Of a stretch of 18,304 nt of DNA, positions 8,751 to 18,304 are shown in pieces; position 1 is the stretch's first letter, and each line of letters starts with the position of its first letter. Made by a program: the position numbers and the translations under genes. The notes under the pieces were generated by a model that was given only the letters and a program-made list of their open reading frames with translations, searched no databases and was not told the DNA's origin. The stretch is from Eimeria necatrix. Taxonomy: Eukaryota; Apicomplexa; Conoidasida; Eucoccidiorida; Eimeriidae. The DNA lies in NCBI RefSeq assembly GCF_000499385.1, contig NW_013654587.1, positions 1 through 18,304 on the forward strand, given 5' to 3'.

Positions 8751-9255
8751 CTAAAGGTTGTCAAGTCAGTATACACGCTTTTCTACTTCAGGCATATCGT
8801 CAGGAGACCTTGCAGCAGCCTTCATAATTTACAGCAAGCAGCGTCGGTTCATAAGTAGAAGAATGGTGGACAATCCCTATTTTTGGCACTTCATTTCTCA
8901 TACGTTGCAATTTTCCGTGGATGGTGAATAAGTAAAAGCACTTAACAACGGGCCTGAGCTGCTCTAAAAATAAATTTTTTGACTTTTAATGCGAGCAGAT
9001 AGCGACAAACAAGCGGCTCCATGCGGCTACTTCACCTGCATTCAGGCTTGTGAAAGCATCTGGCACAAGGGCCATGCCGCGATCCTAGGCAGAATATGAG
9101 GACGCATGGCTCACAAGCTGCTCGTTAAACCATAAAGTATAGACTTTGCTATCACTGAAGCATTAAGGATCATATTCGACAACATGACTGGAGAGCCAGC
9201 TCTTGTCTCTTGATGCCCATAACAGACTGTTTAACACGTCATGAGAAAAACTCAC

Positions 9256-9416
9256 CGAAGGGGAAAAAATGAGGACAAAACGCAAGTACATCCGCACACA
9301 CAAATCATTCGGACACTGCCCCTGCCTTTTGCATCTGTGTTGTGGTCTGTTGCAAACACTGCATACAATGGCTCCCACAAAAATCGGCAACCAGTGTGTA
9401 CTTCCTCTACGAAAAG
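9256..9416 (-). CDS. Candidate internal exon, possible transporter segment
   Basis: A strong acceptor (gcattttccttcatgcgtgcag) and a consensus donor (GTGAGT) bound 161 nt. In phase 0 it reads LFVEEVHTGCRFLWEPLYAV, then FATDHNTDAKGRGSVRM, then a hydrophobic, cysteine-rich CVCGCTCVLSSFFPL. The pattern of a hydrophobic segment, a polar loop with GRG, and a second hydrophobic segment loosely recalls the TM10-TM11 region of major-facilitator transporters. This is a visual resemblance only. A second minus frame is also open (WLPIFVGAIVC). A plus-strand exon ending at the GTAAGG donor near 9455 is the main alternative. Confidence 0.3.
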
Positions 9417-9581
9417 CTGCACGCATGAAGGAAAATGCTCGCCTTATCTAGCAGGTAAGGCGTTAAGCAAGAACGCTTTGCATTCTGGGATTACCCTAGG
9501 CGGGTATCGACAGAGCAGGCCAGTTCTGCCCTGTGTTACAGGAAAACGGCAACGTTTAATCGTTCACTACATTTGATTGAG

Positions 9582-11093
9582 TCAGTTAACGGCAGCTCTT
9601 GACCAGTTTAGCGCACTGCCTGAATGTTTGTCCATTGAATTTTGTGCTAGCTTGGCAACATTAGACTCTTCCTGTACTAGTGAGTCTGAAATATTGGCAT
9701 AAAGGTACTGCACACTGTTACCACGCGTATGCAAATCCAAAAAATCTATACAGAATATGTCTGTGCTCCTGTGTGAGGAATGGGGCTACTACTGATCGAA
9801 GGTCTATACATGAACTTTTCTAGAAATAAACAAATTTTGCAGGGGTTTCGAAGAAACCGAATATGATAGCAAAACTAGCAATTTCCTTAGGTGTTAAAAG
9901 CGGCACTACGCATGCATTTTCAGCTGCCCAGAGAAAAAGCACGCATTCCAAGCCCTGAATGTCTTCATCATGCATTCAAGGTAGCTCAACGTACCTTTTG
10001 AGAAAAGCAGCTCGGAAGGCATCAAAAAACACACATACAGAGCATATTTGATGTAGTGATTGATTAACATATTAGGAATGAGCCGCACTGCCTGCATTTG
10101 TTGTTCGAAAGGCAAAGTAGATGTCGAAAGTCCGCGAGCCATGGAAAACAACACCATCAGCCCACATCTGTACAAATCCCTTATGAGGAAAGCAACCGGA
10201 ACTTAACTGGACTTGAAAAACACGCAAAAGGTGAGCAGTCGCCGTGGTTGTTGCTTTGTGCGCACTTGCTGAACAACGGCGTCCATAGAAGAGCACCAAG
10301 CATCATGAAGGCGGCCGCAACGTAAATTAATAGACATGCCGGGTAAAACGTCCCGGGAACGTCACTATTCGACACAATCCTTGACCACTGAATTCGCGAG
10401 CCACATAGAATGCGTGGGTAGAGAAAGCGAGGTGTGATAGTTTGACAGATGCTGCTGATGTTACCCTGCTTTTCATAAGTAGCAGCAAAAGCAGCTGCAA
10501 GCCCACTACAATCAAGCACAAATAGGTGACCTAGAGATGCCTGAAATCCATTTTCACAGAGTTCTAAGACTTGGTGCGGTCGACATACTGGCTAGAACAG
10601 GCGTTTGCTGCTGCGTCGATTGATCTATGTGGCTCAACTAGTCGACGCACAAGTGGTAATGCCTTCTGCGTTTTAATAGCGCCATACATCCAGACAAATC
10701 ACGATATTAAACATTCGTAATTCTAAGGGTTATGTCCTTTCGATGCACAAGGATTGCTTTTGTCAGTCTATTTGGGAGCTACGGGCTTTTCCGAAAGGCA
10801 ACGCGCTAATATACTGAGACAATTAGGGCCCCGATTCTTCCCAGCGAATGAACTGTACATAATCAAATTTTGAAAGGATTCACAGATTGGTAAAAGCAGA
10901 ACCTTTCGTGTGTGTTGCATCCAGCACAAACAAGTACTTGTATGCCACAACTGCATAACTCTGACCATCCACATGTAGCGCACCCCCTGCCAGAGAAAGT
11001 AAGATCCCATATTATAAGCTGTTGCCGTTCAAACCATACCAGTTTACCACGAACTAAAAGGGGGAATTCAATCGAATTACTGCGTGTGGACAT
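9582..11093 (-). CDS. Multi-exon membrane-protein gene model, unassigned
   Basis: Proposed exons are as follows. 11093-11048 starts at ATG (MSTRSNSIEFPLLVR) and ends in phase 1 at GTAAAC. The exon beginning 10986 follows cttactttctctggcag (GALHVDGQSYAVVAYKYLFV); its end is unresolved, but the frame closes at 10880. 10540-10266 has 91 codons (GHLFVLDCSGLAAAFAATYE; CLLIYVAAAFMMLGALLW) and ends in phase 2 at GTGCGC. 10179-9995 has 61 codons (GLMVLFSMARGLS; YALYVCFLMPSELLF) and ends in phase 1 at GTACGT. 9685-9582 follows ccaatatttcag with a polar tail (SLVQEESNVAKLAQ) ending in TGA. Phases agree at every junction except the unresolved one after the second exon. At least three segments are hydrophobic enough to span a membrane. 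An extra open stretch at 10665-10589 (LPLVRRLVEPHRS) has both splice sites but an incompatible phase. The gene may continue into 9416-9256 and 8750-8627. Confidence 0.4.
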
Positions 11094-11312
11094 TCTGTAA
11101 GTATCCCAAGTGTAAGAAGTTGCGTTAAAGATTTTGCAACATCTACTTACGCTCTTTGCAGTTTACATTATCACACTAAGTGCCTCAATGAGAACATGCA
11201 AAAAAAATACTAATCGTTGAAGAAAATTCTACTAATGTTGCTCTATTTTGGCTTGTTCGTACATGCGAGTGCTTCATTTTTTTTTCTCGTTGGTGAATCC
11301 AATATTGTTCAG

Positions 11313-11556
11313 CTTCGGCCTCTTTGTGGGTGACTGCGTGCTTCGTGTTTTGCTTTTCGACACACGTGGCTTTTCCGGTACATGCCGGCGCAACGATGAA
11401 CACCACCTTATTCTTCCAGAAACAGATCAACTTGTAGTCAGATCATTTGTTGAATACACGGGGCCCCTTAGAATATCGTTTGCAGATAAACAGATTTCTC
11501 GTGAACAATTAGGCATCCAACTGGCCATATCAGGTACACGAAACACGCTCTGCTGA
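11313..11556 (+). CDS. Possible plus-strand terminal exon, conflicts with the minus-strand models
   Basis: A long T tract and ttgttcag end at 11312. The frame then reads FGLFVGDCVLRVLLFDTRG and, later, VEYTGPLRISFADKQI, stopping at TGA 11556. Composition and acceptor are good. However, a plus-strand last exon here needs upstream exons in the region occupied by the minus-strand model at 9582-11093. The exact mirror frame on the minus strand (KEAEAEQYWIHQREKK) is also open with strong purine-first bias. One of the two strands is a reflection of the other. No homologue recognised. Confidence 0.22.
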
Positions 11557-11649
11557 TGCAAAGATTTCTGCAAAGGAAGCATTGCTTTCGAAGACAGGCA
11601 AACGCGTAGACTGTCTGACAGAAGCAGAACGAAGCCCTAAAACACTTGT

Positions 11650-12083
11650 TCAAATTGACGTGCTGTCTTGAATAAGTGCCTGCGCACGCAAGATGTTGAG
11701 CGCATCTGAAGGTGGAGAAACAAAGCAAGCAACACTCGAAAAACCTATTGTAGGTGTTTTAAATCGCCGCAAATCTGTAGCATAAAAAGCGGTCGACTGG
11801 AAGACGATTGCCACTCATGCAAACCCGTGCCTTCACATGTGCTTCTACTGGAGGTCCCCAAATTATCAACTTGTAACTCAGCTGGTACTCACCTGGAGAG
11901 GTTACGTGACACCGTGTACTCGCCTTATTCGGAAAATGCGTACCTGTTATATTGCCGAATCTAATTTTGCGCAAAGTTACTGCAATACACACATTGGCCG
12001 CTGTGTTTCCGCGACACCCTTACTTGCCAAACACGATTCTTTCAGAAGCCACGATTTCTTGATTTGGCAACAATGAAGTCATT
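11650..12083 (-). CDS. Candidate three-exon segment, hypothetical
   Basis: Exons are 12083-12024 (with an ATG one base in; MTSLLPNQEIVASERIVFG; GTAAGG donor), 11960-11893 (FGNITGTHFPNKASTR; GTGAGT donor) and 11774-11650 (TPTIGFSSVACFVSPPSDAL, then NILRAQALIQDSTSI and TGA). Phases agree at both joins. Introns are 63 and 118 nt. The acceptor of the second exon (gcaaaattag) is weak. It could be a small gene of about 83 residues or the 3' end of the larger minus-strand gene to the right, if that gene does not stop near 12.4 kb. An overlapping plus ORF (11837-12076) is less convincing. Function unknown. Confidence 0.27.
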
Positions 12084-12388
12084 CTGAATCCGTTTTGATA
12101 TTCAGGAGTATTTGTTAAGAGGGTACCAACATTGTAGGCATTGGAGTTTCTCAGCATTTCTGTCCTTCAATTATTGCGCTCATTTCAACCTACTTTCTTA
12201 AAAATGCGAAGCCGTCAACACAATATAAGTTCCTATTTGGGGCCTTTGCCAAGACTCAGTAGAATACACGTTAAGCATCCGTACATGGTCCATTACTGGG
12301 ACGGCGTCCTTCAGTTGCATGCTTTCGCCACACCATTGGGCGGGAAATAATCTTACCCACAAAGACTTTGTGCGCTAACACAGAGGGC

Positions 12389-15300
12389 TCAGACCTTAAG
12401 TCTGATCATTGAGAGATCGTAAATATTCGCAAGTGTTTCGTCTGCCAGCTCACTTCTTGGCTGACGTAACTGTAGGAACGGCGGAGCATGAAGAAAACAC
12501 GTAAAAGGCACAGCGAAGAAAAATTTCACAAGTGTCACTAACGCTTGGCTCGTCATGCAGCCACATAATATTGTTTTCCCTCTACGCACCCTTTTACTTT
12601 GCCTAGGAATGGCAGTAAGCTTGTTCATATATCGCGCAACATTGGAATGTCATGCTACGCGCGCCCTAGAATTGTAGGTACTCTGTGAGCTTAATCTTTT
12701 GTATAGGAGGAAATATGAAAGCCCAAGCGTATTTTGCTAGCAACGTTGCAGCACGGTTCCACCCAGAATTCTTGCACGAACGCGCATTCGGTCACTCGCC
12801 TTTGAGAATATGTGAACAAAACCATTCGTGCTCCCTTAAGAAGTACTGAGACATTGAAGTGCACAATTCACCAGGAACAATGATGCATGAGGCATACTTC
12901 TAGCAGCGTGTAACGGCATGTGCTTTCCAAAACCCGCCCGCAGTTAGGAGGTGCACTTGGCTTATCAAAACCAGTGTTTATTCGCTCAAGACATGTACGC
13001 TCCATCAATGTATTTGAACGTCTATCTGCTTGTATGTCGCTATAGGCATTCTACTTTGTGTGCAGAGAAAGCTAAACGCCATGTCAACGAGTTCCACGGC
13101 GAGCTTCTCTGAGCGTTTTCAATGGCATTCTTGTCGCACGAGCTGCCAAGTTTCGAACAATCGCTGATGTGTTGTTTTCATGCCTTCACCAGTTGCACAT
13201 TGAGTTACTGAAAAATCATCTGTGTAACTGCTGGCCACAAAATATCTCCTTTTTAGATGCGATGAAAAACAGAGCACCAGTAAGTGCTTTCGAGGAGCAG
13301 ACATCCAAAGTTGCTAATTCCGAATGCTTGTATTACATTTTCCAGCGCTGGCCCGTAACGCAAGCAAAGCAATGAGGCAGTACGGGTAATTGTGATGGTG
13401 AGTGCCAGGCTAGCAAATGCACTCTTGAAACATTTTGTACTAAAATAGCTGCCTCATGCTGCACGTCAAGCGCACGTCCTGGGGAAGCATAGTGCACTTT
13501 TGCTGTGTTGGCGGTTCCCGCCAGTTAAACACTCAGGGAATTGCGAAAAATTAAGCTGAGAGGCAAGCACACTGGCGGATGCTAACAAGCTGCAGAATTC
13601 GTGTAACGGCCATGACGCAGATAGATTAGTGAGATCACAAATGACGATATTTAATATGTCACTTTAACGGAAAGGCGCAAGAAGACTGGACACCTAGTGC
13701 ATATTCCACACACGAGTATTTTTTTGTGCGGATACAAAGATGTGCCATGCACGCTTTGTCATTATGTTTGTGTTGGGAAGAAACTCATTATGCAGAAACG
13801 ATGCTACGGTGTTTCTCCACATGCATGCTCATCACACGATCGCCAATAAGAAATACACTTGACACATCACTCAACGCTTCATGTTAACTATAAGTTGACT
13901 AAGAGAAAAAGTGCACAGTCACATACAAAAGGATGCACTGGGAAAGATACGGCATCTCGCCAACTCTCTATCCAGTGGCTTCTTCCCAGACACACCTTCT
14001 GAATGTTATATTAACAATTCAATCGAGCCACCCGACAAACTATCAAACATTGTAAATATCTTCTGTGCACTTTTCGCAAACACCGCTTTTCCGCAGAAGT
14101 GTTATCTCGTTTTCCCCTCAACGCACGATCTGAAATATCCACAATCTGATGGAAACCACTTTTCCTGAAGAACTATCTCAGGACAGACACAAATCAAGCA
14201 GTTACTGTAGATAATTTCAAATCTCTCCCTAGGTCTGAGGCTTGGCGTCCAGGTTTGGTAGAGCTCCGAGGCGTTTGTGGAGAAATGAGCAGCACGGAGA
14301 GCGTGAATCTGAAGGCCACATTAGTAGTAAGGAAGAGCGGCATAGGGCCTTCTGACGGTTCGAAGGCTCAGATCCATATAGCGACACTAATAACGCCAGT
14401 GGTGCCTAAAATCGCAACACGTCTTTTGACGCAAATATCCCTACGCTGAGATCGAAGCCCGACACCAAGCTGGCATGCGGGACTAAATGCATGTCACTCT
14501 ATGGTACCTGCCCCCAACGTACTAACTGCACGCTTGATCAATCTGACTTAATTCCACTATCCCCCGACACAATCCTTGAGAATGTGCGCTCACAGCGGCT
14601 TTGTTCTCCGTAGCACCAAGCGTGAGCATGTTGTTCCTAGGGTAGACGCCAAACCAGAAAGCCATAAAAGCATTTCTGGTACGTACATAAAGATCAACTA
14701 TGGTTAATAGGATGCAGAGTAAGATTGTAGAGCCCACACAGATAACACACTTGAATGCAAAAGGAAAAGGCGTGAAGAACAATCCCCGCGCGCACTCGTC
14801 TATGTTTCACAAAAGTACGCACGTATGTTTCAGGTAGAAAAACAAAAAAATCGAGCGATATGTAGAGGAACTTGAAGAATGCAACAAAAAAGCTGGTTAT
14901 GCGTTGCTCTTTTGGAGCATATTTCCAGCAGGCGCCAGTTAAAAAAGCTACAGCTCTACTGCGCTGCTACGCCAGTGCTGAACACTTTGTTTGTGTCAAA
15001 GAAAGCTGAAACTACGGCACGCCGGGATACATTGAGACAACAAACATCTGGGTCGAAAACACGTCACAAACGGGATGCTTACCAAAAACAGGCATACTAC
15101 TAGCGCACCAAAATCAAACGTAGTCCTGGCCCAATAATAGAGCCATGAACTCCAGAATAGCCTGTTGTCTATGCAGGTCACCTGTGTGTTTCCTTTGGAA
15201 GTAAGAGGCAGCGCGTGGTACCTACTTTCTGCAGATTCATGGACCGCAGCACCAAATAACAATTGAAAACAAGTTTTTCCTAGATATACACAATGAGAAA

Positions 15301-16191
15301 TTTTTGGCTTCACAAGAAGCGTATTTGTCCATGAACTGTGTAGTCGATATATTGGTGACTTTAATCTGTTCACTGAGAATTTTGCACAAAAATGTCATGC
15401 GTGGAGGGAGACAGAAACAAATGGGGAGGCCATCTGCATTTTCACGCACTGCTTCAACCACCGGACTATTTTAGTGGGTAATGTTATACATTTGTGAGCT
15501 GCGCACTGCTTGAAACGTAAAGCCAATATGAACAGAGACAACCAACACACGTCCTGCAAATATAAGTGCATTGGAACTGCCCTTCTCATAACGCACATAT
15601 AAAGATCTTCTCCACTACCCTCAAAAGCTACAATAGAACCACTGAGGCACAACGGAGGAAACGGATAAGGTGAAATGCACGTCACCTGCCAACAAAGCTT
15701 ACACAAATTCATCCAAACCTGATATCCATTACTTTAACAAGAAGGTAATATGCTTATACACATACATCTGTAAGCGATCTCAGCATGAAAAGTAGCGCAT
15801 AATCTTTTGGCACATGTCGATGAATTTGGTGCTGAACCAAAGAGATAAGATCTGTATTTCTATTCTCTACAATGAAAAAACTCTTTTTCCGCAGGACTTC
15901 AAAGATGTAGGTGCTCCTTATGGACACAACACTTGGACGGCAGTCGTTCACGACTCGTGGCACAGACCAGACGCAAGTCGCAAGCCTCTAGCAATACGTT
16001 TCCAAGCTTTTGTTGAGACCAGCACTCTGACGGGACGCGAGAATAACCAATTTGAAAGAACCAAGGCCTCAAGCAGCTTATTGTTCCAGTCCTGTCCGGA
16101 ATAAAGGATACATTCGCTCGAACATGAAAAACATGGCACTGTTTTCGTCGCCGTCACGCACTGACGCTGCAGCGGGGAGCGCAGTGGGCAT
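12389..16191 (-). CDS. Many-exon gene model with hydrophobic N-terminal half, unassigned
   Basis: The model starts at ATG 16191. Proposed exons are 16191-16162, 16091-15998, a 16-nt microexon 15718-15703, 15641-15450, 15372-15253, 15161-15083, 14749-14594, 14308-14206, 14129-14071, 13478-13337 (perhaps from 13502), 13227-13140, 13050-12898, and a last exon from 12469 to TGA 12389. An optional exon 12845-12796 would instead give a stop at 12406. Phases agree at all joins except between 14071 and 13478, where an exon may be missing. Predicted length is about 430 residues. Hydrophobic segments are CWLSLFILAL, LFSIVIWLFWSSWLYYW, LVVCLFLCVICVGSTILL and ILLTIVDLY. After them come a polar region with an N-glycosylation-like NAS and a long soluble part (LDVQHEAAILVQNVSRVHLL; TLMERTCLERINTGFDK; SELADETLANIYDL). 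The YYWARTTFDF stretch vaguely recalls ABC-2 transmembrane domains, but I do not assign a family. Donors GTGCTG and GTGCAC are non-ideal. Confidence 0.4.
15895..16104 (+). CDS. Alternative plus-strand terminal exon, conflicts with the gene starting at 16191
   Basis: A strong acceptor (ctctttttccgcag) ends at 15894. The frame runs 69 codons in phase 0 to TAA 16104, reading DFKDVGAPYGHNTWTAVVHD and onward with a polar, Ser/Thr-rich end. About 30% of codons start with G, as expected of coding DNA. The region is more GC-rich than its surroundings, so an exon on one of the strands is likely. I prefer the minus strand because it chains with exons further left, but this alternative is nearly as good on local evidence. 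Confidence 0.25.
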   Translation, partial: DFKDVGAPYGHNTWTAVVHDSWHRPDASRKPLAIRFQAFVETSTLTGRENNQFERTKASSSLLFQSCPE

Positions 16192-16270
16192 GGCTCGAGC
16201 ACTAAACCACGCTGCAATGGTTGTGAAACGTGCAACGCTCCTCCCTAAGCACAATTATCCGCATCATTAA

Positions 16271-17293
16271 ATCCCCAAACTCTTGATGCCTCATCAACAG
16301 CTTTAACACTGGAACTATTCCGCAGTGTTCTCCAAATTGATCATTCCTCACACGCCATTCGCCAAACGAATTCACTTGCATTCATGCACCCATACTCCGC
16401 AGCACGAACAGCTGGTGTCGTTGCAGCAGTCGACGCAATCGACCGGCTATCGTGCCTTCTGTGCCTTCCAGCCTCATCGTTCACGGTAGAATCCTCGATA
16501 TACGATTAGGCGGCCATACTGAAAAACACCAAACGTCCTGACCGCAGGCCTACACATTCTGATGCAGATGAGCAATTGCGGCTCAGCACACAGTGCTACG
16601 CACTGCACGAAACATCACCAAAACACCATCTACACTATAGCAGCTCACTTTCTGAGGCGCATGATATTTTGTCTCGCCTCAAGCGTGCAGTTCGGGTGAT
16701 TACAAAGTTGAGCAGTGCAAGCACAAAACAACTGGAGCAGTGAAGAAAATTGTCCGGTGCGTCTGCGCACACACGATGCAAACGCGAGCTGACTAGTCTT
16801 CCGCGCCAAGCACTATCCAGCTTGCGTCACGTAACGGTGCTCTATTCCATAGACCAAAGACAAGCTCAACGGTGCGCATTCCCAATTTCCGTCTTACCGA
16901 CACATTGAAGCCGTCAACAGATTAAAATATCCCCAAGCACTCTGACCTGCGTCAAAAGCGTACTCTATTCAACCACTTATAGTGCGAAGACGCCGAGATG
17001 CCTATCCTTTTCGCGCTTTTACGCGTTTACGCGTCTGCTCAATAAGCCAAAATCTAAGAACGCGGGAAGAATCAGAAATGTCCAGCCACTGCTGGTACCG
17101 CTCTCCACTCCACGTACTAAACGCTTCTCCACACACATAATCTTGGCACTCCTTTACAGCATTTGACACAGAGAGACACACGCCTTAGAACTGCAACAAA
17201 CACTTTTCAACCTTCCCTAGCGAAGGGACCTTCAGTTGCTCACAAATATTTCATTCCCGAACAGCCCGTGAAACCCTTCGACATATGTTCCTC
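16271..17293. promoter_or_regulatory. ORF desert with G-poor plus strand, possible 5' flank
   Basis: About 1 kb has no open frame of 60 codons on either strand. From here to the window's right end the plus strand is visibly rich in A and C and poor in G (many CAC, CCA and ACA runs), unlike the sequence to the left of 16.25 kb. It lies directly upstream of the minus-strand ATG at 16191, so it may hold that gene's promoter and 5' leader. A tandem ACGCGT element lies inside it at 17018-17033. No TATA-like box is evident. Confidence 0.3.
17018..17033. repeat. Tandem 8-mer TTTACGCG x2 carrying two ACGCGT sites
   Basis: TTTACGCG is repeated exactly head to tail, and the next base completes two palindromic ACGCGT hexamers spaced 8 bp apart (17021-17026 and 17029-17034). 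In fungi ACGCGT is the MluI cell-cycle box. In this organism its meaning is unknown. Its position in the ORF-free flank makes a regulatory role plausible. Confidence 0.5.
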
Positions 17294-17369
17294 CTACAGG
17301 CCATATGACGCAATAGAGTTATCATAGGAAAAATAACAAAGGATTCCTTTTATCCAAGAATACACGGTC

Positions 17370-17771
17370 ATGAACATAACAAGCAGCGCACGACGAAATA
17401 TTTTTTCCCCAAATGCAATGTGTTTGTGGCCTGCTTCACTACTCGCAACGCACGCTTCTCTTCGCACACCATGTGCAGGCATTTCCCAAGGACACACCGA
17501 TTCTCTCATGTGTAGCAGTAGTTTTGTTCACGCATTCTTTTTCCACGTGCCATCCGCTTTGCGCCTTCACCTGCATGCGCGCACCCACACATCCATGTTA
17601 TGCGACATAGACGGCTGGTGGAGCTGCGGAAAATCGTACACACAATCGCGTGTCTTGCCTCGTGAATCTCTAAGCCTAACAACGAAAAGCTTCTCTCTAG
17701 ACCCGTGTGCCACAAAACGTGACAACAAGGCACTGAAACGCATGATCGCTTTTCGGTCGATGCAAAAATAA
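17370..17771 (+). CDS. Doubtful ORF, 133 codons, overlapped by a minus ORF
   Basis: The frame is ATG to TAA, rich in Ser, His and Cys, with a hydrophobic SFVHAFFFHVPSALRLHLHA stretch. A 115-codon minus frame (17853-17506) covers much of the same bases and has a comparably natural reading near its start (DISKGPVTDIQLVGG). The C-rich, stop-poor composition keeps several frames open at once, so length carries little weight. No splice context or family was recognised. Confidence 0.15.
   Translation: MNITSSARRNIFSPNAMCLWPASLLATHASLRTPCAGISQGHTDSLMCSSSFVHAFFFHVPSALRLHLHARTHTSMLCDIDGWWSCGKSYTQSRVLPRESLSLTTKSFSLDPCATKRDNKALKRMIAFRSMQK
17572..17578 (+). promoter_or_regulatory. TGCATGC motif
   Basis: An exact TGCATGC in the C-rich right-hand region. 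The other six copies in the window are at 967-973, 1462-1468, 4414-4420, 9910-9916, 12316-12322 and 13822-13828, counting both orientations. The motif is a known ApiAP2-type promoter element in apicomplexans. Only this copy lies in the ORF-poor region to the right of 16.27 kb. Confidence 0.3.
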
Positions 17772-17853
17772 CTGAGCGCGCTTCACGCAAAGCAAGAGCG
17801 CCACCCACTAGCTGAATATCCGTCACAGGGCCTTTCGAAATATCGTAGTTCAC

Positions 17854-18304
17854 AGACTCTGCTGCACACTGCCCTGTCCAAACTCAGGGATTTGAAATTG
17901 AGGAGTTGACTAAATTAGCCGCATTTCTTTTTGTCGATAGCAAAGCAGATGGCAACCGTTAATGGCGAAACACGGCAAAACACACACAGTACTAATGTGC
18001 CAATAAAATGCACTGTGGGCCAGCAGCAGCGGATGCGCATAATTTAGGTGGCATGGTTACGAAACACGTGCACAATATCTGTCTATCGTCAGGTCCAGAT
18101 GCGCCCTGTCCTTTTCGAATCGATACAGTGGCGGCGTTCAGAAGAACGGAAACAAAAGTCAAAAGCAAACACACCGAAACCCAACCCTTTGTGGTGCTGT
18201 CTTCCAACGCGATGAAGAACCTCCTTCAAACACAGAATCTCCGCATTCCTTCACCACTCGCGGCACAGACGAGACGCAGCCTGCAAACCGCCAAATACAC
18301 GTCT
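17854..18304. other. No supportable gene
   Basis: The stretch stays A/C-rich on the plus strand. The only frame of note is minus 18207-17992 (71 codons), which opens MEDSTTKGWVSVCLLLTFVS, a signal-peptide-like start, but has no supporting splice sites and ends in low-quality sequence. A GAGACG hexamer, related to the Toxoplasma upstream element, occurs near 18271. Confidence 0.3.

Noticed and set aside
9821..9933. Minus-strand frame with NACVVPLLTPKEIASFAIIF as an exon of the 9582-11093 gene
   Set aside because: Phase and acceptor fit, but there is no usable donor before its TAG, and the alternative terminal exon at 9685-9582 has a better acceptor and a cleaner polar tail.

Overview
The window reads as eukaryotic nuclear DNA with many introns. 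It is not prokaryotic: GC is moderate (roughly 45% by eye), there is no run of long ORFs, and no operon spacing or ribosome-binding sites. Short open stretches are repeatedly bounded by a pyrimidine tract plus CAG/TAG and by GTAAG/GTGAG/GTATG-type donors, with apparent introns mostly of 50 to 330 nt. The 7-mer TGCATGC occurs seven times, against about two expected. This motif is prominent in apicomplexan promoters, so a coccidian (Sarcocystidae-like) parasite is my best guess, but it is tentative. I recognise no gene by family with confidence. I see no tRNA, rRNA, transposon, CRISPR array or long repeat.

Layout. Region 1-8.6 kb holds scattered candidate exons on both strands. The best is a compact, phase-consistent four-exon minus-strand model at 4934-4152. 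Others are minus pieces at 1198-995, 1993-1771, 3049-2808 and 6416-6242, and a plus exon at 5460-5638. Region 8.6-16.2 kb carries its most consistent signal on the minus strand. A gene starting at ATG 16191 can be followed through about a dozen exons to 12.4 kb, and its first half encodes several hydrophobic segments. A second minus-strand membrane-protein model runs from 11093 to about 9582, with possible further exons to 8627. Region 16.27-17.3 kb is an ORF desert with a marked G-poor, C-rich plus strand. It lies upstream of the 16191 start and may be its promoter or 5' flank. From 17.3 to 18.3 kb there are only overlapping ORFs on opposite strands.

Limits. The longest open frame (148 codons) is no longer than chance allows in 18 kb of this composition. 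Several regions are open on both strands at once, and splice sites were chosen by eye with freedom to match phases. The exon chains are therefore hypotheses, and confidences are set accordingly. RNA-seq or a protein search of the joined translations would settle most of them.
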